Of a stretch of DNA of 5,278 nt, positions 1-5,241 are shown piece by piece. The position numbers were made by a program, and so were the translations under genes. How positions within the stretch are numbered: the stretch's first letter is position 1; the number at the start of each line of letters is the position of its first letter. This DNA comes from an uncultured Chlorobiaceae bacterium (GTDB lineage Bacteria; Bacteroidota; Chlorobiia; Chlorobiales; Chlorobiaceae). The stretch is from positions 1 to 5,278 of the forward strand of contig CAILXE010000365.1 in the NCBI GenBank assembly GCA_903838095.1, read 5' to 3'. Below the pieces are notes generated by a model. That model made no database searches. It was not told the origin of the DNA and saw only the letters and a list, made by a program, of their open reading frames with translations.

Positions 1-607
1 GGTTGATCATGGTTGTTGGCTCTTCTGATGCGCCTTGTTTGTAGAATTGGGAGCCAAAAGCGAGAACCCCTTTTCTTGAGGCTTCAAAGGTTTCGGAGAT
101 GTCGACAATGATATCGGGTTCAAGGTGTTTGAACTGGATGTAGTAAAGGAGGTGTTTTGGTCGGTGTGGTTCCTGCGTTTTTCCGTTTATTGCGGTGTTG
201 AGTTGTTGGAGACCGGCATAGTAACATGCATCGGTCACCAGCTTTGAGGCTTTCACATGGTCGGGGTGGCGTTCTTCGGGCGAGTTGGCAAACACAACAG
301 TTGGCCTGAACTGCCTGATAACTTTGATGATGTCAGCAATATTTTCTTCGGTATTGAAGAGTTTTGAGTCGCCAAGATTGAGGGTGGTGCGGCTCTGGTA
401 GCCCATCAGAGTCGTTGCGGTTTCTGCTTCTGATTTCCTTGTTTCAGGGGTGCCAAGTGTACCCATCTCCCCTTTTGTGAGGTCGCATACGGCCACATTT
501 TTTCCTTCACTGATGATTTTCAGCAGGGTGGCGCCGCACGACAGTTCAACGTCATCGGGGTGTGCGCCAAACGCAAGTGCGTAGACGGTTTCTGGTGATT
601 GTTTCAA
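1..607 (-). CDS. bshB1: Bacillithiol biosynthesis deacetylase BshB1, 3' end cut by window edge
   Basis: This is a PIG-L/LmbE-family zinc deacetylase. It is expected to remove the acetyl group from GlcNAc-malate to give GlcN-malate, the second step of cytosolic bacillithiol synthesis. About 202 codons are visible, and the family is usually around 235-240 residues, so roughly 35 C-terminal residues lie off the left edge. AHPDD sits at residues 15-19 and RHPDH at 113-117. By family knowledge H16, D19 and H117 are the zinc ligands and D18 the catalytic base. The BshB1 signature DLTKGEMGTLGTPETR (42-57), FKHLEPDIIVDIS and a GSQF segment separate it from generic LmbE proteins. The start is TTG at 607-605: the only in-frame stop upstream (TAG) lies 13 codons earlier and no ATG or GTG falls between. 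A weak GAGA sits just upstream. Green sulfur bacteria make N-methyl-bacillithiol, which fits. The gene is divergent from dut. Confidence 0.93.
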   Translation of the reverse strand, partial: MKQSPETVYALAFGAHPDDVELSCGATLLKIISEGKNVAVCDLTKGEMGTLGTPETRKSEAETATTLMGYQSRTTLNLGDSKLFNTEENIADIIKVIRQFRPTVVFANSPEERHPDHVKASKLVTDACYYAGLQQLNTAINGKTQEPHRPKHLLYYIQFKHLEPDIIVDISETFEASRKGVLAFGSQFYKQGASEEPTTMIN

Positions 608-667
608 TGTTTCTCTGAGTATATTCCGGTTCGATAAATATCCCTACCACAATCCATTTCTGATTCA
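608..667. promoter_or_regulatory. Divergent bshB1/dut intergenic region
   Basis: These 60 bp separate two genes transcribed outward, so both promoters, or at least their 5' leaders, must lie here or extend into the flanking coding DNA. AT-rich blocks such as TATATT and GATAAATAT are present. I cannot pair them with a convincing -35 element at normal spacing on either strand. There is no clear Shine-Dalgarno sequence before the dut ATG. The regulatory role is inferred from gene orientation alone. Confidence 0.35.
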
Positions 668-1120
668 ATGCTCAAAGTAAAGATAGTTCGTCTTGATAAG
701 CAAGCAATTTTGCCGGTTTATGCCACAGCTCATGCCGCCGGTATGGATATTTCTGCCTGTCTTCAAGTCCCGGTGACGCTTGAGCCATTTTCAACAGTGC
801 TTATTCCGTCTGGTTTTGCTCTTGAGCTTCCTGAAGGGTATGAGGCACAGCTTCGGCCCCGCAGTGGACTCGCCTTGCGTTCCATGATTTCTCTGCCGAA
901 CTCACCAGCAACGATTGATGCTGATTACCGGGGTGAGGTCAAGGTGATTCTTGTCAATTATGGCAAGGAACCATTTACTGTTTCTCACGGTGACCGTATT
1001 GCGCAGATGGTCGTTGCCAGAGTTGAGAAGGTGCATTTTGAGGAGGTTGGGGAACTTGCCTCAACAGTTCGGGGCGAAGGGGGATTTGGCCATACAGGAA
1101 CCGGCCGTCGGGAAGAATAA
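668..1120 (+). CDS. dut: Deoxyuridine 5'-triphosphate nucleotidohydrolase (trimeric dUTPase)
   Basis: It hydrolyses dUTP to dUMP and pyrophosphate, keeping uracil out of DNA and supplying dUMP for thymidylate synthesis; it is cytosolic. At 150 residues it has the normal full length of the homotrimeric family. All five family motifs are present in order: I, AAGMDISA (23-30); [10 protein letters not shown] (63-70); [16 protein letters not shown] (78-90), with D84 the expected water-activating aspartate and Y87 in the uracil pocket; [11 protein letters not shown] (108-116); [11 protein letters not shown] (135-144), the glycine-rich C-terminal arm that closes over the phosphates. Motif III has Ala81 where Gly is common, and motif V has His142 where Ser is common. 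Neither change should abolish activity. No in-frame ATG lies just upstream and no obvious Shine-Dalgarno is visible. It is divergent from bshB1 and convergent with the 1211-4876 gene cluster, so probably monocistronic. Confidence 0.97.
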   Translation: MLKVKIVRLDKQAILPVYATAHAAGMDISACLQVPVTLEPFSTVLIPSGFALELPEGYEAQLRPRSGLALRSMISLPNSPATIDADYRGEVKVILVNYGKEPFTVSHGDRIAQMVVARVEKVHFEEVGELASTVRGEGGFGHTGTGRREE

Positions 1121-1131
1121 GACGAGGGAGT

Positions 1132-1193
1132 TGTCAGCGTGAGCGAAGCGGTTATCTCTTTTTCAGGGATGTCTGACTTCGCTCAGAATGACA
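1132..1193. repeat. REP-like imperfect palindrome between convergent genes
   Basis: The left arm 1132-1148 (TGTCAgcgTGAGCGAAG) and right arm 1177-1193 (CTTCGCTCAgaaTGACA) pair over 5 + 9 bp with a 3-nt internal mismatch and a 28-nt loop. The arm core TGAGCGAAG, flanked by TGTCA, resembles the dispersed TGTCATTCTGAGCGAAG-type intergenic repeat that I recall from several bacterial genomes, including green sulfur bacteria. It lies in the 90-bp gap between the stop codons of dut and the convergent repeat-protein gene. That is a typical REP location, and it could end transcription from both sides. No T-tract follows directly, so a simple intrinsic terminator is not evident. The inverted repeat is seen directly; the repeat-family assignment is from memory. 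Confidence 0.7.
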
Positions 1194-1210
1194 GAAAGGA
1201 AGTTTATCTC

Positions 1211-2098
1211 TCAGATGTTATTGTCTTGAACAGGAGGGGGGCTAACAATAATCTCTTTTGGAGCAATTACTTCAACAGGAGTAACAATCTTTTTTGGAAC
1301 AATTACTTCAACAGGAGCGATCGCAATCTCTTTTGGTGTGAAGCGGATTTCTGTTACATCTTTTTTGATCCGGTTTTCACGATTTCCAGGCATTCCAGGC
1401 ATCCCCGGCATTCCAGGAATGAAGGAGTTGTTCATAAGCTGTCCAAGTCCTGCACTGACATTATTGAAGAGGTTCTGTACCTGGTTTGTACTGCCTGCGG
1501 CATTCAGGTTTTCAAGCAGACCTGTCCATAATTTGCCAAGTTCCTGAAAAGAGTTCTGAACCTGCCCTGAAGTAATGGAGGAGGTGACGCCCTCAATGAG
1601 TTGCCCGGAAACAGAGGTAACGTTATTGAAGATCTCCTTGACCGGTTCGGAATTAATAGTGGAGGTAACCCCGTCAATCAGTTGGCCGGTTGCGGAACTG
1701 ACTGAGTTGATCACTCCCTTTACTGATTCTGAGTTGATAGTAGAGGTTACGCCGTCAATAAGCTGCCCGGTAGCGGAACTCACTGAACTGATGACTCCCT
1801 GTACTGAATCAGAATTGATCGTTGTGGTTACACCGTCAATAAGCTGCCCGGTGACGGAGCTGACCGAGCTGATTATTCCCTGCACGGATTCTATCGTTGA
1901 GTCAATCAGAGCGCCCACGCTTCCGATCAGATGGGCCATGTCGCCATTGCCGACACCGGCATCACTATTCTGCTGGGAGGCGGGTACAATTGCTGCTCCC
2001 GGTTTTTTGATTTCTTCTGCTGCCATAGTTATGGTTGGGTTAAGGGTAAAAAATCGAATATATTTTTTTGAATATAACAACTTATTTACTAACGCCAT
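1211..2098 (-). CDS. Unrecognised 27-residue-repeat protein with MPG and Pro/Val/Glu/Lys-rich tail
   Basis: I do not recognise a family. From the first ATG it has 295 residues. M25 (ATG at 2026-2024, giving 271 residues starting MAAEEIKKPG) is an equal or better start, because residues 1-24 come from very AT-rich DNA and read like translated leader. On the other hand, AAGAGGTGA stands right before the first ATG, though too close to be ideal. Residues 71-224 hold about six 27-residue units (best ones SVQGVISSVSSATGQL.. at 98 and SVKGVINSVSSATGQL.. at 125), preceded by a half unit at 57-70. Hydrophobic residues recur every 3-4 positions, so each unit could form a weakly hydrophobic, nearly uncharged Ser/Thr/Gly-rich amphipathic helix. 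IPG plus three MPG triplets follow (227-238), then a basic patch and 12-residue PVEV/PK repeats (262-285). No membrane segment is evident, nor any convincing signal peptide. It is the last gene of the cluster, 23 bp after the glycosyltransferase stop. A surface- or lipid-binding structural role is only a guess. Confidence 0.8.
   Translation of the reverse strand: MALVNKLLYSKKYIRFFTLNPTITMAAEEIKKPGAAIVPASQQNSDAGVGNGDMAHLIGSVGALIDSTIESVQGIISSVSSVTGQLIDGVTTTINSDSVQGVISSVSSATGQLIDGVTSTINSESVKGVINSVSSATGQLIDGVTSTINSEPVKEIFNNVTSVSGQLIEGVTSSITSGQVQNSFQELGKLWTGLLENLNAAGSTNQVQNLFNNVSAGLGQLMNNSFIPGMPGMPGMPGNRENRIKKDVTEIRFTPKEIAIAPVEVIVPKKIVTPVEVIAPKEIIVSPPPVQDNNI
1244..1315 (-). repeat. Two tandem 36-bp units encoding a 12-residue PVEV/PK repeat
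   Basis: Residues 262-273 (PVEVIVPKKIVT) and 274-285 (PVEVIAPKEIIV) are tandem units, preceded by a half unit PKEIAIA at 256-261 with its proline at 255. An identical 18-bp stretch starts at 1264 and at 1300, exactly 36 bp apart. Alternating Val/Ile with regular Pro, Glu and Lys suggests an extended or beta-like tail, quite unlike the helical repeats upstream. Confidence 0.85.
1385..1420 (-). repeat. Tandem 9-bp repeat encoding IPG-MPG-MPG-MPG
   Basis: Four consecutive Pro-Gly triplets (residues 227-238) form a short linker between the 27-residue repeat domain and the charged C-terminal tail. The glycine in every third place is collagen-like in pattern, but four triplets are far too few to form a collagen helix. 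A flexible or polyproline-type spacer is likelier. Confidence 0.85.
1427..1888 (-). repeat. Six tandem 81-bp units encoding 27-residue repeats
   Basis: Unit boundaries in transcription order are 1888-1808, 1807-1727, 1726-1646, 1645-1565, 1564-1484, and a partial sixth at 1483-1427. Units 1-3 are nearly the same protein sequence, unit 4 is moderately diverged, and units 5-6 keep only the V-Q/K-x-x-(I/F)...GQL-type pattern. By hand alignment units 2 and 3 match at 66 of 81 bases and 25 of 27 residues. About 12 of the 15 base differences are therefore synonymous. The array is old and constrained at the protein level rather than a fresh slippage product. Confidence 0.9.
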
Positions 2099-2121
2099 TC
2101 ACCTCTTGATGATCTATCAGC

Positions 2122-2814
2122 TCAAATAATATTTTCCCTGTAATAGCGGACAAGAGATTCCTGCTTAAACCCAAGTGCATACATGAGATGTATTATACCG
2201 AAGTTAAGCTGGAGAGGGATTATTCCGTTGGTGTGATACTTGCGGGCTGAAGTGGTAACCTCTGTTTCAAGAATATGAAGAGGCGTGAGTTGTTCTATTC
2301 TTGAAATAATGTCGTAATCTTCCATGATCAGCAGAGTTTCGTCGAATCCGCCAATCCTGGCAAACAGTTCTTTGGTGATAAATAGTGACTGATCTCCACC
2401 CCGGCAAATCAACAGCGGGAACTGAGTGAACCATCCAAAAAGGTTCATAAGGGGATGGTCATCATCAAAGTGCATTTTGAAGCATCCCGCCGCTTTGCCT
2501 GAGGCAACTGCCGAACGGATATCCAGGATAAATGTTTCAGGAGGCACGGTATCGGCGTGCAGAAAATAGAGGATATCACCTTGAGCATGGCGGGCCCCGC
2601 TGTTCATCTGAATGGATCGTCCTCTTGTACTCTTGCAGGTGATGACAGGAAAGCCCGAAAGAATATCAGGCGTCTTGTCGGTACTTGCGTCACTGACAAT
2701 AATTTCAACTTGTCCAGAGTGCTTTGTCAGGGCAAAAAGTCTCTGTATTGAAGCAGCGATAATGCTCTCTTCGTTACAGGTCGGGATGATGATACTTATG
2801 GTTTTCTCATCCAT
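2122..2814 (-). CDS. Family 2 glycosyltransferase, TIGR04283 (rSAM/selenodomain-associated transferase 2) type
   Basis: This is a GT-A fold glycosyltransferase, presumably transferring a sugar from a nucleotide- or lipid-linked donor; donor and acceptor are unknown. It has 230 residues, about full length for this compact family. The N-terminal strand ISIIIPTCNEE (6-16) opens the nucleotide-binding half. VSDASTDKT (40-48) matches the VDGGSxDxT motif of the family. GRSIQMNSGA (65-74) and LHADT (85-89, in place of a classical DxD) follow. GGDQ (139-142), GGFDE (155-159) and MEDYD (164-168) form the acceptor-side and catalytic-base region. I see no transmembrane helix, so it should be cytosolic or peripheral. 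Its start overlaps the end of the preceding gene by 19 bp, suggesting translational coupling. TIGR04282/TIGR04283 proteins are typically found as neighbours, as here. Functional annotation beyond the family would be speculation. Confidence 0.88.
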   Translation of the reverse strand: MDEKTISIIIPTCNEESIIAASIQRLFALTKHSGQVEIIVSDASTDKTPDILSGFPVITCKSTRGRSIQMNSGARHAQGDILYFLHADTVPPETFILDIRSAVASGKAAGCFKMHFDDDHPLMNLFGWFTQFPLLICRGGDQSLFITKELFARIGGFDETLLIMEDYDIISRIEQLTPLHILETEVTTSARKYHTNGIIPLQLNFGIIHLMYALGFKQESLVRYYRENII

Positions 2815-3407
2815 AGAGGGCTTTTTTTCAGGTCGTCAAAAGTGTCGATATCTGACAGCGTCGCAAGCAGTTCATAAGTGATGCCAAGTTGCCGGAAAAT
2901 CGTTGTTGTCTCTATAAACACGTCCGGGGTGCTCCACTTCCGATCAAGAAAAAGTTCCGGTATGACTTTTTTCATGCCAATAAGGTAAAATCCTCCATCT
3001 GTAGCAGGCCCAATAACAGCATCGGAACGCTCAAGTGCTGAAAACGCGTGGTCAAGAATTGCGGGATTCAGTTCATAACAGTCTGTGCCAATAAGTATGA
3101 TATGGTGAAAGCCGCATTGAAATCCTGTGTTGATGGCATGAAGCATCCGCTCGCCCAAATCATTGCCATCCTGTAGCCTGACGCTGAAAAGATCAGTGAG
3201 AAAAAGATCGGAGGAGGGAATAAAACGGGAGTAAAACACCATCCTTTCGGCATCAACTTTTTCCGCAATCCTGGCGGTATGGTGGCGAAGAGTTTCGTAG
3301 ACTTCAAGGGCCTGGTTTTCGCCGATGGTTTTCGCCAGCCGGGTTTTGACCAATCCTGATTCAGGATTTTTGGTTAAAATGATAAGCAGTCGGTTGTTGC
3401 TGTTCAT
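2796..3407 (-). CDS. DUF2064 / TIGR04282 (rSAM/selenodomain-associated transferase 1) protein, nucleotidyltransferase-like
   Basis: This is a GT-A/nucleotidyltransferase-fold protein of 203 residues, normal for DUF2064. It probably activates or transfers a sugar or alcohol phosphate; the substrate is unknown. The sequence shows TKNPESGLVKTRLAKTIG (12-29), the phosphate/nucleotide loop resembling that of MobA- and CofC-like enzymes. QDGNDLGERM (79-88) and IGTDCYEL (106-113) follow; the latter carries Tyr where Pro is usual after the Cys. GPATDGGFYLIGM (133-145) and DIDTFDDL (186-193) complete the family pattern, so the active-site frame looks intact. The start is fixed upstream by an in-frame TGA directly before the ATG. 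There is no good Shine-Dalgarno: an AGGAGG lies too far away (3436-3441). The gene follows the desaturase by 107 bp and overlaps the glycosyltransferase downstream by 19 bp. Confidence 0.88.
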   Translation of the reverse strand: MNSNNRLLIILTKNPESGLVKTRLAKTIGENQALEVYETLRHHTARIAEKVDAERMVFYSRFIPSSDLFLTDLFSVRLQDGNDLGERMLHAINTGFQCGFHHIILIGTDCYELNPAILDHAFSALERSDAVIGPATDGGFYLIGMKKVIPELFLDRKWSTPDVFIETTTIFRQLGITYELLATLSDIDTFDDLKKSPLWMRKP

Positions 3408-3514
3408 TCAAGGAGCTTCACTTGATAGTTTGGAGCCTCCTGCGTTCCGCTCCGATAAAACACTAATTCTTTTTAGAACATGGCAGGAATGGCAGGATGT
3501 TGATCTTGGGACGT
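3408..3514 (-). other. 107-nt spacer between desaturase and DUF2064 gene
   Basis: On the minus strand this spacer holds a tandem TCCTGCCAT-like doublet just after the desaturase stop (around 3479-3496), then the small palindrome TTCTAAAAAGAA. Next comes a possible short hairpin GGAGC...GCTCC (3432-3453) that takes in an AGGAGG sequence. The AGGAGG is about 28 nt from the next start codon, too far for ordinary initiation. A second start, a processing site or a weak attenuator would be possible. None is strong enough to name. Confidence 0.3.
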
Positions 3515-4876
3515 TCAGTTTCCAAACCTGCCGAGCAGCTTTTCAGCAACCAGTTTGCCGCTTAGTGCCGCTCCTTCCATCGAGGCCAGATAGTGTTGAT
3601 CGGTATAATCACCAGCAAGAAAAAAGTTTTTGATGGGAGTAATTTGGTCAGGGCGGAATTTGTCGACATCCGGCACAGCTTTATAGACGGACTGGGGAAT
3701 TTTCACAAGAGTTGATTTGAGCAATTTGGCATCTCTGGATTTCGGAAAACGATCATGAATGTCTTTTAAGACAAGTTCGGTGATAATCTCGTTTGGCATA
3801 TCCATCAGTTGGTGTGCAGGCGCAAGTACCAGACTCATGACACTTCCGCCATTTGCTGAGCCCATGCCTTTCTGAAAGTCGTCAGGACAGGTGATAGAAA
3901 CATCAGCAAAGGTTGCAAAAATAGTGCTTTGTGAAAACATCAAATTATCGGTATCCGTAATTTTCCGGTCAAACCAAAGCTGGCAGTTGACAACCGGACT
4001 TCCCACAAATTCATGCAGATTCCGAAAATACTTGTGGGCAAGCCATTTGACAGGCAATACCTTTTTGATATTGTGAACCGGCAGCGCAGAAATATAGGCA
4101 TCAGCGACAACCTTGTGCCCATCCCGCAGTACAGCTTCCATGATGGTATCGTCACCATTCAGTTCGAACCTGCTCAGTTTTGCATCAACAAAAATGCGTC
4201 CACCCTTGCTCTGGATATACTGGCGCATCGGTTCTATCATCGAATCTCCCGGATTTTTCCTGAAGAAACCAAACTTGGTGGCAGTGTAATTGGTGCCGAA
4301 ATAGTTGAAAATGGTGATCATCGGGCGGGCGCTGATGACGTTTGGCTCAATAAAATTCATAGCCAGAGCAATGGCCCTCCACAGTTTCTGCAATGAGTGT
4401 TCTGAAGCGCCTTTCAGTCGATGCCATTCAGAATAGGTCATAGAGTCCTGGCTGCGGAAATAAGCCTCATTGCCGGCAATTGCAGGATAAAGCCCTTTTA
4501 CAAGCGATATTTTATCCCAAAAAGTGAGTAAATCAGTCATCATCCCACCAACAACTTCTGCCCAGGGGCTTGGAAGATTGGCTTTTCTGAAACAAGATTG
4601 TTTTCCGTCCGGTTCAGCATAGATAAGCGAATGATCTTTCCACTGATAATTATTTTCAGCGCCTACTCTTTTGAGATATTTCTGGAGCTGTTCATAACCT
4701 CCGAAGACGATATGCAATCCCGATTCTATTGAATCTCCATCACTGTCTTTCCAGACAGAAGTCTTTCCGCCCAGAATCTTGCGCTTTTCATAGATCTCAA
4801 CAGTGTGTCCTTTATCCACAAGCTCCAATGCTGCGCTAAGTCCTGCAACTCCAGCCCCGAAAATTGCTATTTTCAT
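3515..4876 (-). CDS. crtP: Carotene desaturase, probably phytoene desaturase CrtP
   Basis: This FAD-dependent desaturase belongs to the plant/cyanobacterial CrtP-CrtQ (PDS/ZDS) family. As CrtP it would convert phytoene via phytofluene to zeta-carotene at the membrane. It has 453 residues, slightly short against cyanobacterial CrtP (about 470). The N-terminal Rossmann FAD site is GAGVAG (7-12) with acidic E30 and LGGK (35-38). The C-terminal FAD/substrate motif NFFLAGDYTDQHYLASMEGA runs over 417-436. GDYTxQxYLASMEGAxLSGK, LWFDRK and QWKDHS favour CrtP. Stretches such as ISARPMITIF and FADVSITCPDDF look more like zeta-carotene desaturase CrtQ, so CrtQ remains the alternative. The start ATG directly yields the nucleotide-binding strand MKIAIFGAG, leaving no room for a later start. 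It is first in a run of four minus-strand genes and sits below a long AT-rich upstream region that must carry its promoter. Confidence 0.85.
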   Translation of the reverse strand: MKIAIFGAGVAGLSAALELVDKGHTVEIYEKRKILGGKTSVWKDSDGDSIESGLHIVFGGYEQLQKYLKRVGAENNYQWKDHSLIYAEPDGKQSCFRKANLPSPWAEVVGGMMTDLLTFWDKISLVKGLYPAIAGNEAYFRSQDSMTYSEWHRLKGASEHSLQKLWRAIALAMNFIEPNVISARPMITIFNYFGTNYTATKFGFFRKNPGDSMIEPMRQYIQSKGGRIFVDAKLSRFELNGDDTIMEAVLRDGHKVVADAYISALPVHNIKKVLPVKWLAHKYFRNLHEFVGSPVVNCQLWFDRKITDTDNLMFSQSTIFATFADVSITCPDDFQKGMGSANGGSVMSLVLAPAHQLMDMPNEIITELVLKDIHDRFPKSRDAKLLKSTLVKIPQSVYKAVPDVDKFRPDQITPIKNFFLAGDYTDQHYLASMEGAALSGKLVAEKLLGRFGN

Positions 4877-5241
4877 GTTTTATATAAAAAGTCGGTCGCT
4901 TTAAATAATTTGATTATCAGTCTCTTATCTCCCTTTTTTGCAGAAAATAACAAGCGCAACAGGCAAACACTTTTCTTGTGTATTTAGGCGCTATTGTCAA
5001 TTCAGAACGGAAGATATTGAAATTTTTTCTTTTTGGAAGGTTATACGTAAAAGAGTAGCCATCAAGGTATTCATGCAACTGCTTTCAGAATGATGAGTAA
5101 TAGAATAAAATCGAACAAAGCCCTAAATTAGTTAAGATTTTTCTTGATAAAGTTACGGATTCTAAAGAAAAAGATTGTTTTTTTCTTACTATTATGTAAT
5201 TTCTTCCGTTATTGTAGTTAACATGAAAAAAGGGTTGTGTT
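4877..5241. promoter_or_regulatory. AT-rich, gene-free region upstream of the desaturase
   Basis: About 365 bp with stops in all frames and no RNA gene that I can recognise. On the minus strand a perfect TTGACA (4995-5000, about 120 bp above the desaturase ATG) has only a poor AAGAAA at -10 spacing. GATAAT nearer the gene lacks a -35 partner. TATATAA lies almost at the start codon. On the plus strand the last 100 bp are rich in T-runs and lead to AAAGGG before a possible start at 5242. The region probably contains divergent promoters. This is inferred from gene orientation, and the exact elements are not established. Confidence 0.45.

Noticed and set aside
951..1142. 63-codon plus-strand frame inside dut
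   Set aside because: Out-of-frame shadow of the fully conserved dUTPase.
1385..1420. Collagen-like protein
   Set aside because: Only four Pro-Gly triplets, too few for a triple helix; treated as a linker.
1139..1547. Plus-strand frames opposite the repeat gene's tail, including a GIPGIPGIPG stretch and a NNLFWNNYFNRS repeat
   Set aside because: They are antisense readings of the MPG and PVEV/PK repeats. Codon pattern and context support the minus-strand gene instead.
1427..1888. CRISPR array or DNA satellite
   Set aside because: The 81-bp units are contiguous without spacers, stay in frame and vary at synonymous sites, so they are coding repeats.
2057..2080. Internal promoter TTGTTA/TATATT before the repeat protein
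   Set aside because: The spacing is only 12 bp, not workable for a standard promoter.
1575..2129. 184-codon plus-strand open frame opposite the repeat gene
   Set aside because: It is the antisense image of the 27-residue repeat array. Its own repeats (VEVTPSIS type) follow from the real gene, and it extends into the next gene's end without a ribosome site.
4805..4987. 60-codon plus-strand frame across the start of the desaturase
   Set aside because: Antisense to the conserved FAD-binding N-terminus, with no ribosome site or family resemblance.
4972..5000. Sigma-70 promoter based on the perfect TTGACA at 4995-5000
   Set aside because: The -10 position at 17-bp spacing reads AAGAAA, too poor to call; noted only in the region description.
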